From positions 87,307-151,306 of the forward strand of contig JAKJDW010000001.1 of NCBI GenBank assembly GCA_022705745.1: 64,000 bases of DNA, given 5' to 3'. The stretch comes from Patescibacteria group bacterium (lineage in GTDB: Bacteria; Patescibacteriota; Gracilibacteria; Absconditabacterales; Absconditicoccaceae). A program made the translations under genes and the position numbers. The first letter of the stretch is position 1. Each line of letters starts with the position of its first letter. Positions 21,861 to 39,476 of the stretch are shown piece by piece. The notes beneath the pieces are model-generated. The model was not told the DNA's origin. It saw only the letters and a program-made list of their open reading frames with translations, and searched no databases.

Positions 21861-21982
21861 TTACAAACAATCAATAAAAACAAAACATTATTAACCCAAA
21901 ATAGTGATTTTTTGTTGACAAGTAATTCATCAAGTCACTCTCATTAAATAAATAAATTCAATATTTATTTTTTAAAAAAGTT

Positions 21983-22687
21983 ATGAATAAATATTTGGCA
22001 GGATTAGCTCTTTTATGAGGTCTCACATACTCTTGATGCTGTAAAGGCCAATTTTTTGATAAGACTTTTTCAAAAATAAAATCACAAAAAGAACTTACAA
22101 TAGATACAAGCAAAAAACTTATTAGAAATAATGTGCTTTTTACTATAGATGATTGACCTAGCATTTATGCAAACGAAATAGCAAAAACATTAGATTCACT
22201 ATGATATCAATGAATATTTTTTGTTGTAACAAGATGAATAAATCAAAAAACAAAATGAGATCTTATAAAAATATTGAAAATGTGACATCATATATGAAAT
22301 CATAGTTATTCTCATCCAAACTTCCAAAATTTAAATTTAGAAGAAATAAAATATCAAATACTACAATCTGATTCAATAATAAGCTCTATTTACAAAGAGG
22401 CATGAATCAGATGGGAGAAGAAGTATATTAGATATCCTTATGGTAATCCCCCGATAAAAAAAGATATAGATGAGATAAACAATCTATTAGACTCATTAAA
22501 TTACCAAAAACCTATGTTTCGACATATGAATACCGACTTGCTTGATCGAAAATCAAGTCCTAGTGATGAAAAAGTTAATCAAATGAAGGATGGAGATACG
22601 ATATTATTACATGAAAGAAAATACACTCCACAAACTATATCAAGAATCGTAAATTCTATTGATAACAAAAAAGAAAACAATAAATAA
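21983..22687 (+). CDS. polysaccharide deacetylase (NodB-type) lipoprotein
   Basis: 234 aa. Removes acetyl groups from cell-surface glycans such as peptidoglycan or chitin-like polymers. Seen: lipobox LTYSGC, catalytic motif 1 TIDDGP at 54-59 (two Asp), motif 2 HSYSH at 107-111 (metal ligands), and motif 3 IRYPYGNP. Lipid-anchored, so it acts outside the membrane. Ends just before tRNA-Ser. Confidence 0.92.
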
Positions 22688-22697
22688 CAAACAAATT

Positions 22698-22782
22698 GGA
22701 AGGTTGGCAGAGCGGTTGAATGCGCACCGTTGGAAACGGTGTTTACCGCAAGGTAACGGGGGTTCGAATCCCCCATCTTCCG
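22698..22782 (+). tRNA. tRNA-Ser (anticodon GGA)
   Basis: Acceptor GGAAGG..., anticodon stem CACCG/CGGTG with loop TTGGAAA (GGA), a long class II variable arm TTACCGCAAGGTAAC and T-arm GGGGGTTCGAATCCCCC. No encoded CCA. Confidence 0.95.
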
Positions 22783-23000
22783 ATTTTTTTGATACTAAAA
22801 TTTTTATCCAAAATATATTCTAATAAAGTGTAGAGAACATGCTTATCAAGCATTAACTTCTCATTAAACATAATCAAACCTTGTATTCCGTAAAGAATTC
22901 TTAAATTATTTTAAACTTCAAAAAACCGCAAGATAATTTCTTATAGCTTTTTGCTTAAAAAATTATTATCATACTTGATAATTCTCAATTATTGTAGAGA

Positions 23001-24455
23001 TTATTTTTGTCCTTTTCATGCTATTTTTAATAAATGTAAAACATCACCTAATAAATTATTTAAAGCAACACTCTTGCTTTTAAGTGATATTATTTCTATT
23101 CTTTTTATAGACTCCTCTACTCCAAACTTTTCTATCAACAAATCGGCCAATAACCTAGCATTTTGATCAACAGAGGGGTCTAAATCTTTTTTACTATTAA
23201 ATAAATTTAACAATTTTTTATTATTAGACTGGTGATTGTAAAGATCACAGGTAGCTGAATAAAATTTATTGCTATTTAAATTGATAATTGCTCGATCTGC
23301 TTCTCATATCATCCAATGAGTCAATCAGTATGTATAATCGATATTGAAGTAAATCATACCCAGTATTTCTGGTGTTTTCAACATGAAGTCTTTTAATGAA
23401 ACTAGTCGTTGATTTTTTAGATCATAATCATTTCTATACGATTGTCTGGAAAGCTCCTGATTGTATGCTCAAGGATATCGAACAGCTGTAGTAGCAACCT
23501 CATCTATAAAAATAGGTTTTTTGAAAGATTTTAATCTTTTTAGAGTATCCCAATCCTTATCATTTAGTATTTGTTCTGGTAACAATCGATGTCTATTGTA
23601 CGAAGCTTTTCATCGGTTATAAAAAGTCACTCAAAGAATATCTACATATTTATTTCCCGGATAATAATCTTCAAAAGTATAACAATTTTGTTGTTTTTCT
23701 GTTTCTACTTTATAAATGGGATATTCTATTTGAACAGTATCTTTTATAATATTATATTTGATTGGTCTATTTAATAACTTATCAAGTTGACTTTGAGCTA
23801 TTGGAACTTTTTTTTCTATAATCTCAGTTTTTCTACCTGTTGAAACAAAAATCTGATGTTTTATTTCTGTAAACTTACTTTTTTGATCACATGTAATCAA
23901 AGAAGCTGTTTGCGATGGTGTGGATTTTGTGGGCATATCTCGATGATTTACGGACATATCAAAAAGAATATTATTTTGATCCAATCATAATTTTCTAGAT
24001 AAATTTCGGACATGAATTCGTGCTTCTTTGAAAGTATCTGGATTGGATCATCGAGGATACCATCACCCATTCATCTCATGCATTGTTCTAAAAATTACCT
24101 TTAAGTTGTTCCTTTTTATCAGCTGAAAAAAAATTGTATATTGATTATCAAATTTTCAATCTGCAACTTGTTTGGCAGAATAATTGTTTGGAGATAGTGT
24201 GATATGATATATTTTATTTGCCCCAAATTTATCACTTAAATTGTTTAGTATATCTAACATTTGTCACTCATCTCGAGGGTCAAAAATAAAAGCAACTATA
24301 GGGAAATTAAATTTATGTTTTGACTCTATTTTCTGGATATTGTCGATCGTGTTATCAAATGATTTAATTCAAAAAAGATAAGCGCTTGTGAACGAAAAGC
24401 TAGTAGTAATAAGTAAAATTGGAGATATGATGTAAGAAAATATTTTTTTTACCAT
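23001..24455 (-). CDS. GH26-like glycoside hydrolase, secreted or membrane-anchored
   Basis: 484 aa. N-terminal signal or anchor segment (about 4-24). Catalytic-type motifs of clan A glycosidases resembling family 26: VIFRTMHEMNGGWYPRG with the acid/base Glu near 126, and KKPIFIDEVATTAVRYP with the nucleophile Glu at 319. PGNKYVDILGVTFYNRG lies between them, as in mannanase-like enzymes. The C-terminal 90 residues are helical and extra to the catalytic barrel. The substrate polysaccharide is not known. Confidence 0.85.
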
Positions 24456-24535
24456 ATGTAATCAAGAAAACTATTTTATCTAAAAACTTATATAAAATAT
24501 TTTGTATAAAAATTATAAGTTTAGCTATATTCCTA

Positions 24536-25201
24536 TTATTCAATCAACTCTTCTACAGTTTCAGACTCTAATGGATCTACATCTTCTGGTAAGTCTATTT
24601 CTGCTTCTACAGAACTAGTATCTATTTCATCTTCTGAACTAATAACATCTGAAACATATTGTGTACATTTTGCTTCTTGATATTCTTCACAAGAAATCTC
24701 CGTACATAATGATATTTCTCCATTTTTTACTTCACAAGTATTACAGCCATCAAAATAAGATAAACAATTTGTTAAATCTATTTCATCTTCCTCTCATACC
24801 TTTTGCAAACATTTAGGCTCTGATGGAGTTGCACAATACATTAATGTACATGCAGATGGTCTTCCATTTTCTACTGTACAAGTATTACAGCCATCAAAAT
24901 AACTTACACAATCTGTCAAATCCATTCATGTCCATTCGTATTCCAAGCATCTTGGTTCTTCTGTAGTATCACAAAACATTCTTGTACATCACTTAATTTC
25001 TCAGTCCTCTACCATGCAAGTATTACATCCATCAAAATAACTTATACAGTCTGTTAAATCAACTTCTACTTCAACATTTTTACTTACTGTAATATTCAAG
25101 TACCCGAAAACTTTTTGAGATAAATCGTGTTCTGGCTCCAAAAATAAAAACACAAATCAGGCTACAACTAATAGCAATAATAAAATAAGGAAATTTTTCA
25201 T
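24536..25201 (-). CDS. secreted cysteine-repeat protein (three tandem modules)
   Basis: 221 aa. N-terminal hydrophobic signal/anchor (FLILLLLLVVAGFVFLFL), then three modules of about 45-50 residues. Each starts DLT(D/N)C(I/V/L)SYFDGCNTC, followed by V-x-(D/N)-G and a C-T-x-x-x-C pair, with a further Cys near the end. The six-Cys spacing is kept in all copies, suggesting disulfide-bonded or metal-free knots. An acidic C-terminal tail follows. Likely extracellular adhesin, inhibitor or binding protein. No named family is confidently assigned. Confidence 0.8.
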
Positions 25202-25457
25202 TTTTTATATTTTAAAAGGATAAAAAACAGTTTATCCCTGCCTTTGCCGGCAGGCAGGCTGTCAATAGACAGATTTTTCAAGTTCTTAAAGCTAGTAGTC
25301 CCTCCCTTGGGGGAGGATGCTCTCCCCTGCACCGTAGGACTACGGTGCGGGGATAGGTGGGGGTTTTACCCCCATCTAGCTTCGCGCTCAGCTTCCCCCG
25401 AGGGAAGAATGTTTTTGTAAAGTTTGCAAAGTTCTTTATAACTTTTAACTTTATAAA
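25202..25457. repeat. repeat-rich spacer (MITE-like element plus palindromes)
   Basis: Holds CTGCCTTTGCCGGCAGGCAG (about 25239), a palindrome at 25329-25348 (GCACCGTAG/CTACGGTGC), and an element at about 25300-25410. That element's ends CCTCCCTTGGGGGAGG and CTTCCCCCGAGGGAAG resemble, in inverted orientation, those at 48699-48793. Confidence 0.75.
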
Positions 25458-26000
25458 CTAACCATTAACTATATTATGCATAATTCAATTTATTAACTTC
25501 GGGGATCATCCATCATCATATCTTTTGGACAATTCTATTAACTCGTTCAATAATATTTCTTTGGGAGTTTCCAAAACTTTTCGCTCTATATATCAAAGGA
25601 CAAAGAGAGCTTGATTCATTGTATTCATTTCCGGAAAAGAAAAACTTTGTGTGTGGGAATTAACCTGAGATACTACTTTTTGATAATACTTTTCAAATAC
25701 TGATCAAACCTTAAAAACATAATCCATATCTATATTTTCCACATCTCGTTTATTAAAAAATATATTTATAAAATATTCTAAGTCCTCGTCCTCATCTATC
25801 TGCATTTTTGATCTAATCTTTTGCTCTAATTCTTTTTTTGCTTTATCAAATAGTTCTCATTGAGACATAAAAATATTCTCCACAAATAAAATATCACTAG
25901 ATATTAAATTTATTTGTTTTTCTAAATTAATAAAAAAACAGCGTTGATAAAAATAACTCAACACTATTTTTCTTGCATTTATTCTATTTCAAACCTTCAT
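25458..26000 (-). CDS. nusB: transcription antitermination factor NusB
   Basis: 180 aa. Binds boxA RNA with S10 during rRNA transcription. Seen: NARKIVLSYFYQRCFFINL at the N terminus and the characteristic C terminus LNELIELSKRYDDGGSPKLINGIMHNIV. The middle is more divergent than usual. Last gene of the minus-strand information-processing block, following rpmF after a 30-base gap. Ends in TAG. Confidence 0.85.
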
Positions 26001-26030
26001 GTTTTAAAGTTTGCTTTAATTGTTAAACTT

Positions 26031-26264
26031 TTAAGCATCAACTACTGTATCTTTACTTTTGGTTTTGATTGTAATAACTTGTTTACCTTTGTAGTATCAA
26101 CAATGAGGACACACTCTATGTGATAGTTTGGGTTTACCACAATTATTACATTTCGACACAGAATATTTGTTTGATAACTTTTTTAACTGCAATCTTTCCC
26201 GTGTTGAATGTCTTGTATTTCTAACGCTCTTTGTAATCTTTTTTTTAGGACTAATTCCTGCCAT
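26031..26264 (-). CDS. rpmF: 50S ribosomal protein bL32
   Basis: 77 aa. Seen: AGISPKKKITKSVRNTRHST and the zinc-binding pairs KCNNCGKPKLSHRVCPHCG. The C-terminal half is extended by a Lys/Thr-rich tail compared with the usual 56-60 aa. Between rpmA and nusB on the minus strand. Confidence 0.93.
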
Positions 26265-26293
26265 TTAAATTTAACTAAAAAAAATAAATATAT

Positions 26294-26923
26294 CTATTTG
26301 CTTAGCTTTTTGGTAGTTGGTTTTTTTGTGGTAGTTGCTTTCTTGGTACTAATTGTTTTTTTAGCAGTATTTGTTTTTTGGGTACTAGCTACTTTTTTAG
26401 TATCTGCTTTTTTGGTGGTAGTTACTTTTTTGGTGCTAGCTACTTTCTTGGTACTAACTGTCTTTTTAGCAACATCTGTTTTTTTGACTACTTTTGGAGT
26501 GGTGATCGATGGTTTTTTTGTAATAGTTGGCCTCTTTGTGGTTTCTTTTTTGATAACAGCTTGATCCTTTGTCTCTTTTTTAGTTTCTTTTTTGATATCT
26601 TTTTTGATTTCTCTTTTTTCTAATCATTTATTTTTTTCAATAAAACTTGATGAAACAACATTTACAAATGTTTTGAGATATTTTCTTCCATCAAATTTAG
26701 AAATATTAGCTTTTGAAAACTCAACCACTCCATCAATAGCTGCATGAATAGAAAAATCTTTTCACATATATGTATTTTTACCAACTTGATATTTAGTTCA
26801 TTTTTGTCTTAAAATAATGTTTCATGCAAGAACATTTTGTCATCAAAATACCTTTACTCATCTATACTTTGGTTTTGAGTCTCTAAGGTTTTTTGCGGAT
26901 CACGCTGCTTTTTTATGAGCCAT
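26294..26923 (-). CDS. rpmA: 50S ribosomal protein bL27 with long Lys/Thr-rich C-terminal extension
   Basis: 209 aa, more than twice the usual 85. Residues 1-95 are a normal bL27 with AHKKAAGSAKNLRDSKPKYR, GVKVFGGQNVLAGNII and NTYMGKDFSIHAAIDGVVEF. After about residue 100 the chain becomes a repetitive (S/T)-T-K-K-x tail of about 110 residues (for example KKVASTKKVTTTKK). The tail is histone-H1-like in composition and may bind rRNA or DNA. No frameshift is needed. Ends in TAG. Confidence 0.93.
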
Positions 26924-27038
26924 AATTATTCATTAATTTATAAATCAAAACAATGAGTTATCTTATACTAATTCAAGTTTTGTTGTCAAGATTAAATACT
27001 TGAGCTTATAATATTTAAATAGAAATTAAAATTCCCAT

Positions 27039-30848
<3,810 letters not shown>

Positions 30849-30958
30849 TAGAAATAGTTTAAACAAAAATAAATACTATAGTTCATCAAGTTTGTAAAGT
30901 TCATAAAGTATTAATTAACTTGCAACTTTATAAACTTTTAACTTTCAACTTGTTACTC
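30849..30958. repeat. rpoB-rpoC spacer with low-complexity words
   Basis: Contains AACTTGCAACTTTATAAAC-type words (about 30890-30955), the same class seen in other spacers. Confidence 0.6.
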
Positions 30959-34594
<3,636 letters not shown>

Positions 34595-34705
34595 ATTGTT
34601 TGAAATTTTTAGGGGAAGTAAATATTTGAACAGATCGCTTAATAATTGATGGATATGATTAAGATATTTTGATTTCTTCAAAAAAATCTTAGTATGAAAA
34701 ATACA

Positions 34706-34861
34706 TTAAGGTCTTTGTGGTGTTAGTTGTTTTCTACCTTTTTTTCTTCTATTAGATAGAATTCTTCTTCCTGTCCGTTTCTTCATCTTCTCTCTAAATC
34801 AATGTGTCCTAAGTCTTTTTAGCCATTTATATTTTCTAACTCTTCTCAACTTACTTGCCAT
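34706..34861 (-). CDS. rpmH: 50S ribosomal protein bL34
   Basis: 51 aa. Seen: RTHGFREKMKKRTGRRILSN followed by RRKKGRKQLTPQRP, the hallmark of bL34. In most bacteria rpmH sits next to dnaA and rnpA; here it is in the rpo block between the S6-S18 fusion and rpoB. Confidence 0.93.
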
Positions 34862-34935
34862 TTTAGCTTATTTCAAAATAAAAATTTTTTATGTTTTTGA
34901 ATCCTATTTTTTTTGAAGCTTGTTTACAATGTGTT

Positions 34936-35499
34936 TTAAACAAAACTCAATAATCACAAACCTCTGGCCCTAATGATTGCTTTTCTTAGTTTTTTTTGGG
35001 TTTTTACACGATTTTTTGTATATTTTCTAGGTTTTATAGAACCAAATCTAGTTAAATACTTTTTTAGAATAACTATGGATTTCCAGTTGATATATTTCTC
35101 ATTTTCAGGATGAGATAAGAATGATACTCTATTTCCAAATTTTTTATTATCTCGAGAATCAACAATTTTTTGTAATTCTTTTTGTAATTTTTCAAATTCA
35201 AAAAATATTTGAGTAGAATCCATTTTAAAAATTTGATATCTTACGATAATATTGGAATATAGTAAAGACTTTTTAACTGAATCCAATCAATCATTATTTA
35301 GGTCCATATAATAGGAAACATAATACATTCTATTGTTTCACCTAATAGATTTCACATCATAGGATGTCTCTTTTAGGCCAATATCGTCTTTCTGAAGAAT
35401 GTTTTTTTTGAATTCTTCTTCGAATTTAGATAAAAAATCTTTTCTCTCTGAATCTTTGACTTGAGAATTTAACATAAAAACTAATTCGTACTTTTGCAT
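34936..35499 (-). CDS. rpsF-rpsR: fused 30S ribosomal proteins bS6-bS18
   Basis: 187 aa, one continuous frame. Residues about 1-95 match bS6 (MQKYELVFMLNSQVKDSERK at the start, GNNRMYYVSYYMDL, IIVRYQIFKM). Residues about 96-125 form a linker. The rest is bS18: YINWKSIVILKKYLTRFGSI, KPRKYTKNRVKTQKKLRKAI and IRARGLGLLSF. S6 and S18 bind each other on the 30S platform, so a covalent pair is structurally sensible. No separate rpsF, rpsR or the usual intervening ssb occurs in the window. Confidence 0.9.
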
Positions 35500-35531
35500 T
35501 TTAATTTAATCACAAATATAAATTTGATATA

Positions 35532-36332
35532 TTATTTTACAGCCAATCTGATATAAGACTTAAGCTGGAATCATTCTGGAATTATGTTTTTTATTTTTTT
35601 TGAACCATCTCTAATGTATTCTTGTTCCAATAAAACATCTTCAGCCAAAGCTTTAGTTAGTTTTCATTTTAATATCTGATCAAGTATATTTTCTGGTTTC
35701 CCAGAATCTAACAGTTCTTGACGGAATTGAGATTCCATTTTAGAAATAATATCGCTTGGAACAGAATCAAAATCTAAATATGAGGGATTCATAGCGGCAA
35801 CTTGTAAAGCTATTTCTTTTGCTATATCAGAATTTGCTCATTCAAAAAACACTATAGATGCAACTTTATTACCTGGATGATTATAAACAAAACCATTCTC
35901 ATTTGTAAGTATAATATCATCTAATTGCATATTTTCTCATATTGCTCACACAGCCTCTTTTACCAACACATCCAAACTCTCAGATAAGTTTGTGGGAGCG
36001 TCTTGTTTTGATAAGAAAAACTCATTTTCTGATAATAGTTTGTCTAAAATATCATCACATAATTTGATAAATCACTCATTTTTGGCAACAAAATCAGTTT
36101 CACATAAAAGTTTAACTCAAGCTATTTTGCCGTTTTGGCTCACAACTTTTACAATTCATTCTTTTGTTTCTCTGTCTGATCTTTTACCAGCCTTTAAAAC
36201 TCATTTTTCTTTTAAAATTTCTTGTGCTTGTTGCAAATCCCCATTTGCTTCTATCAAGGCATCTTTACAATCTTTTAGAGGAGCAAAAGTAGTTTCCCTA
36301 AGTTGTTTTAATAAGTTTATATCTATACTCAT
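35532..36332 (-). CDS. tsf: translation elongation factor Ts
   Basis: 266 aa. Nucleotide exchange factor for EF-Tu. Seen: LKQLRETTFAPLKDCKDALI, LLCETDFVAKNEGF, HPGNKVASIVFFEG, ALQVAAMNPSYLDFD and LLEQEYIRDGSKKIK. Follows rpsB, its common partner, with one membrane protein gene between them. Confidence 0.96.
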
Positions 36333-36356
36333 GGTATTTGTTTTTATAATTAAAAA

Positions 36357-36869
36357 TTATTTTTTCTCTAAATCCTTTTCTATTTCGGATTTATTTGTTT
36401 GATCTTGGATATCAGACTCAATATCGCTAGTTGTTGGTAAGTTGTGTGGCTTTGAAGGTGAGGGTATTTCAAACAATTCTATAAACCATGATCATAATGC
36501 AGAAAAGTTTGCAACAAATGATTCTTTTGAATTTGTAAAGTATTTCCCATCCCAAGCCTGTTTTACACTAATTATCCAAACGGTTAATAATATCAATAAA
36601 GGAATAACTCATAAATACTTTATAATAGGCAAAAACAATAAAACCATATCAAATACTAACACCAAGAAGAATACTATCCACCGACCAGAAGCTTGCTTCA
36701 GATGATAGTGCTCAAAAATACTGATGTCTTTTTTTGCTATAGAAACCATAATACCAAAAAACAAGTACATCATGATTGCTCTTTTTTTTTCTAAGCTACT
36801 AGGCATATAGTTGTTGTCCATAGCTTTCACATTTGTAGCAGTAGACTGAAAAGGATTTTTGATTTTCAT
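36357..36869 (-). CDS. multi-span membrane protein of unknown function
   Basis: 170 aa. About three or four hydrophobic helices (roughly 35-50, 68-90, 95-112) and an acidic, Ser/Pro-rich C-terminal tail. Seen: MPSSLEKKRAIMMYLFFGIM and HYHLKQASGRWIVFFLVLVF, a pattern found in short bacterial membrane proteins. Sits between rpsB and tsf, so it is probably co-transcribed with ribosomal genes. Function unknown. Confidence 0.72.
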
Positions 36870-36882
36870 ATATTTTTTTAGA

Positions 36883-37542
36883 TTAGGATAAGATATAATT
36901 CATAACAAAATCTATACTTTTATAACTTAGCATATTTGCGATAATGTCGTTATCTCACAAATATTGATCATAGTTTGTGGAAGATATCACTATACTATCA
37001 ACAGCTCATTGAGCTGGTAATTCTCTAACAAAATTTCTCATCATAGAGCCATCTACAACTATCACCAATCATGGTTTAGTGGTAAGATTTTTTACTCATT
37101 CATAGATCTTTTTGGTTCTGGATAATTTTCTTTTGTAAACCAGTTGCTCCTTTTTGGTCAAAGAAGCAAATTCTTCGGTTTCCACAAAAGCACTCATCTT
37201 GTTCATTGAGCTGATCCTCGTTTTGAAAGTATCAAAATTGGTCAAAAATCATCCAGGAGCTTTGTAATTTAAATAAGATACTCAGTACCTTTCTCCTAAA
37301 GTTTTCATTTCTGTGGCATACATCTTTTTTTCACATACTACCAAAACCTCTTGTCCTGATTTTTTGACATCTTGAACCTTCTTTTTTGCTTTGTTTAGCT
37401 GTCCCAAAATCATTTCAGGATTTAAAACAACTATGTTGTTTACAATATCCAATCGATAATTGCTTGTTTTGGGATGAGCTTCACTTTTTAAGGTACCAAT
37501 ATGCACTTGTGAATCTACTATTTGTTTTACAGTAACACTCAT
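36883..37542 (-). CDS. rpsB: 30S ribosomal protein uS2
   Basis: 219 aa, slightly short for S2. Seen: VKQIVDSQVHIGTLKSEAHP, NYRLDIVNNIVVLNPEMIL, YLNYKAPGGFLTNFDTFKTR, and PGLVIVVDGSMMRNFVREL in place of the usual NPDAIFVIDPxxE region. Divergent but unmistakable. Part of the rplJ-rplL-rpsB-tsf series. Confidence 0.92.
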
Positions 37543-37645
37543 TATTGGTTTTCAGAATTAAATAAATTTTTTCTAAAGCTTTTGGTACTAAATACTTTTT
37601 TAGTTTTTTAAAAACAAAAATCAAGTAAGTGTGCCAAAATTTAGA

Positions 37646-38032
37646 CTACTTTATAGTTACTGTTGCACCAGCTTCTTGTAACTTGATTTTGAACGATTCT
37701 ACTTCATCATCTTTTGCATTTTCTTTTAGTATAACAGGAGCTTTTTCAACTAAATCTTTGGCCTCTTTTAATCAAAGTCACAATAATTCTTTTACAACTT
37801 TAATTACATTGATCTTTTGTTGACCAATTTCTGTAAGTTCGATGTTTGCAGCGACATCTCATCCAGTGGCAACGGTGGCATCTCATCCAGCTGGACTTCA
37901 TGTAGCAACTACAGTAGCAGTAGCAGTTACGCCAAACTCCTCTTCAAAAGCTTTAACAAGCTCATTTAGTTCGATTGCACTCATCTCTTTTACCAATTCC
38001 ATGATTTTTTGTGCGTTCTTTGATAATTCCAT
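37646..38032 (-). CDS. rplL: 50S ribosomal protein bL7/L12
   Basis: 128 aa. Seen: N-terminal dimerisation helix [20 protein letters not shown], an Ala/Thr/Gly-rich hinge (several Gly as TGA), and the C-terminal domain with [20 protein letters not shown] and [13 protein letters not shown]. Directly after rplJ on the minus strand. Ends in TAG. Confidence 0.96.
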
Positions 38033-38165
38033 TCTCAATACTAATTTAATAAATAAATATTTGTAAGTTTACAATATTAGTTGTTCCAATAGCTTATAAG
38101 GACAAAATATCACAAACATTTTGACCTAATAAGCAATTGAAAACAAAAAACATTGAATAATTTCT

Positions 38166-38795
38166 TTACTCTGAAGTTGTTTGTGCTTTAGAATTTTCTG
38201 CAAGTTCAGTATCTGTTGTAGAAACAGCCTCTTCTTTTGCTTCTTCTTGAGTTTCTTCAGAACTTTTTTCCTCTTGAATTTCTTCAGACTTCTTTTTTGC
38301 AATTTGATTTAAAACACTGGTAAGCGATTGAACAGGATAATTGAATAATCGAACCAATTTAGATAGCAATTCTTCTCTACTTGGTATATTTGCCAATTCA
38401 TCGATATAATTCAAATCTTTTCGCTCACCATCAAAATATCATAACAAAAACTCAAAGCTTGATGTAGAATCTTTATCTTTTTGGAAAGTTTTAATGTATT
38501 TATTTATTACTTTCAATGGAGCATATTCCTCTCATTTTGCATAAACTGCAACAGCAGATCCAGGAATTTGGCTAAGATCTATTTCTGGGTATCCTGCTTC
38601 TTTTAAGGCCCTCAAAAAAAGTCTCTTTCTGATAACATTAAATTTACCACTTTCATTCCTAACATTTTTTCTAACTTCCATATCTGTGGAAACAGCTAAT
38701 CCAGATTGTCTGATAATTACTAGATTTTTTGCTTCTTGTAAATCCTTGACATACTCCTTGATTAAATTTATTTTCTTTTCTTTGGTAATAGCCAT
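38166..38795 (-). CDS. rplJ: 50S ribosomal protein uL10
   Basis: 209 aa from ATG 38795. Seen: AITKEKKINLIKEYVKDLQE, FNVIRKRLFLRALKEAGYPE and ELANIPSREELLSKLVRLFN. The C-terminal tail of about 45 residues is unusually acidic (Glu/Ser/Thr repeats) and longer than in model bacteria. Preceded by an L10-type leader and a promoter, so the block starts here. Confidence 0.94.
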
Positions 38796-38898
38796 TTTAG
38801 AATTCAAAGTTTAAGTTTTAAATAAGATTTGGACAAGTCCTAATAGATTAAGATTTTTATTTTAATACATTTTGAACAAAAATCTTGTTGGTTTTTGA

Positions 38899-39014
38899 AT
38901 TAAAAAAAACCACATCCGAAGATGAAGTTATATACAAAAAAATAATTTTTGATATAACCTAGGTAGGAGCTTACTTTTCTAAAATTAGAATAGCCTACTG
39001 TCTCCGGCGATCAG
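38899..39014 (-). promoter_or_regulatory. ribosomal protein L10 leader with terminator-like hairpin
   Basis: On the minus strand the 5' leader of rplJ contains TCGCCGGAGACAGTAGGC, then GTAAGCTCCTACCTAGGT, the conserved elements of the L10 leader (an autoregulatory site for the L10-L12 complex). Then a TTCG-capped hairpin (ACTTCATC-TTCG-GATGTGGT) is followed by a T run, an attenuator. Homology to RF00557 is by eye and should be confirmed with a covariance model. Confidence 0.85.
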
Positions 39015-39018
39015 CGAA

Positions 39019-39046
39019 AATATATAAATTTATAATCAAAATGCAA
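39019..39046 (-). promoter_or_regulatory. promoter of the rplJ block
   Basis: Minus strand TTGCAT (39041-39046), 16-base spacer, TATATT (39019-39024). The start of transcription would fall just before the L10 leader. Confidence 0.65.
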
Positions 39047-39249
39047 TAGAAAATGAAAGATTTTTGATAAAATTAGTTTAATATAAATATATTTAGAAAT
39101 GGACAAAGAAATTTAGATTAATATTTCATGCTTAAATAAAAAAAAATGATTAGCGACTTTTTTTTATTATTTCTATTGCAAAATAAAATATTTTTCATAT
39201 TTTATTTCGTGGAAAATTTTTGATTTATTTTCTACAAAAAAGGAGCAAA

Positions 39250-39324
39250 ATGCCTTGCAAAAAAACTACAACTGCAAAAAAGCCTAAAGCTAAAAAAGCA
39301 CCTGCTAAAAAAGCAAAAAAGTAA
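39250..39324 (+). CDS. 24-aa Lys/Ala/Pro-rich peptide
   Basis: MPCKKTTTAKKPKAKKAPAK and four further residues, about half Lys. SD AAAGGAGC lies 4 bases upstream. Followed by a strong terminator, so it is a dedicated transcript. Composition matches histone-H1-like C-terminal tails and the tail of bL27 in this window. Possibly a nucleoid-binding peptide; too short for family assignment. Confidence 0.6.
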   Translation: MPCKKTTTAKKPKAKKAPAKKAKK

Positions 39325-39348
39325 TTTATTTAAAAAACGATTAAAATA

Positions 39349-39376
39349 AAAAACCCGATTACTCGGGTTTTTTTGC
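39349..39376 (+). terminator. rho-independent terminator
   Basis: AAACCCGA and TCGGGTTTTTTT around a four-base loop (ttac), right after the 24-aa peptide gene. Confidence 0.85.
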
Positions 39377-39476
39377 ATTTTATAGTTAAGTTACAAGCCA
39401 AAAGCCTGCCTGCCCCGTAAAGTTACAAGTTGAAGGTTTGTAATACTTGATGAACTTTATAACTTTTCTTTACAGT

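Noticed and set aside
34595-34681. TTG 34681 as start of rpoB
   Set aside because: The added 29 residues do not resemble RpoB, and ATG 34594 is in frame.
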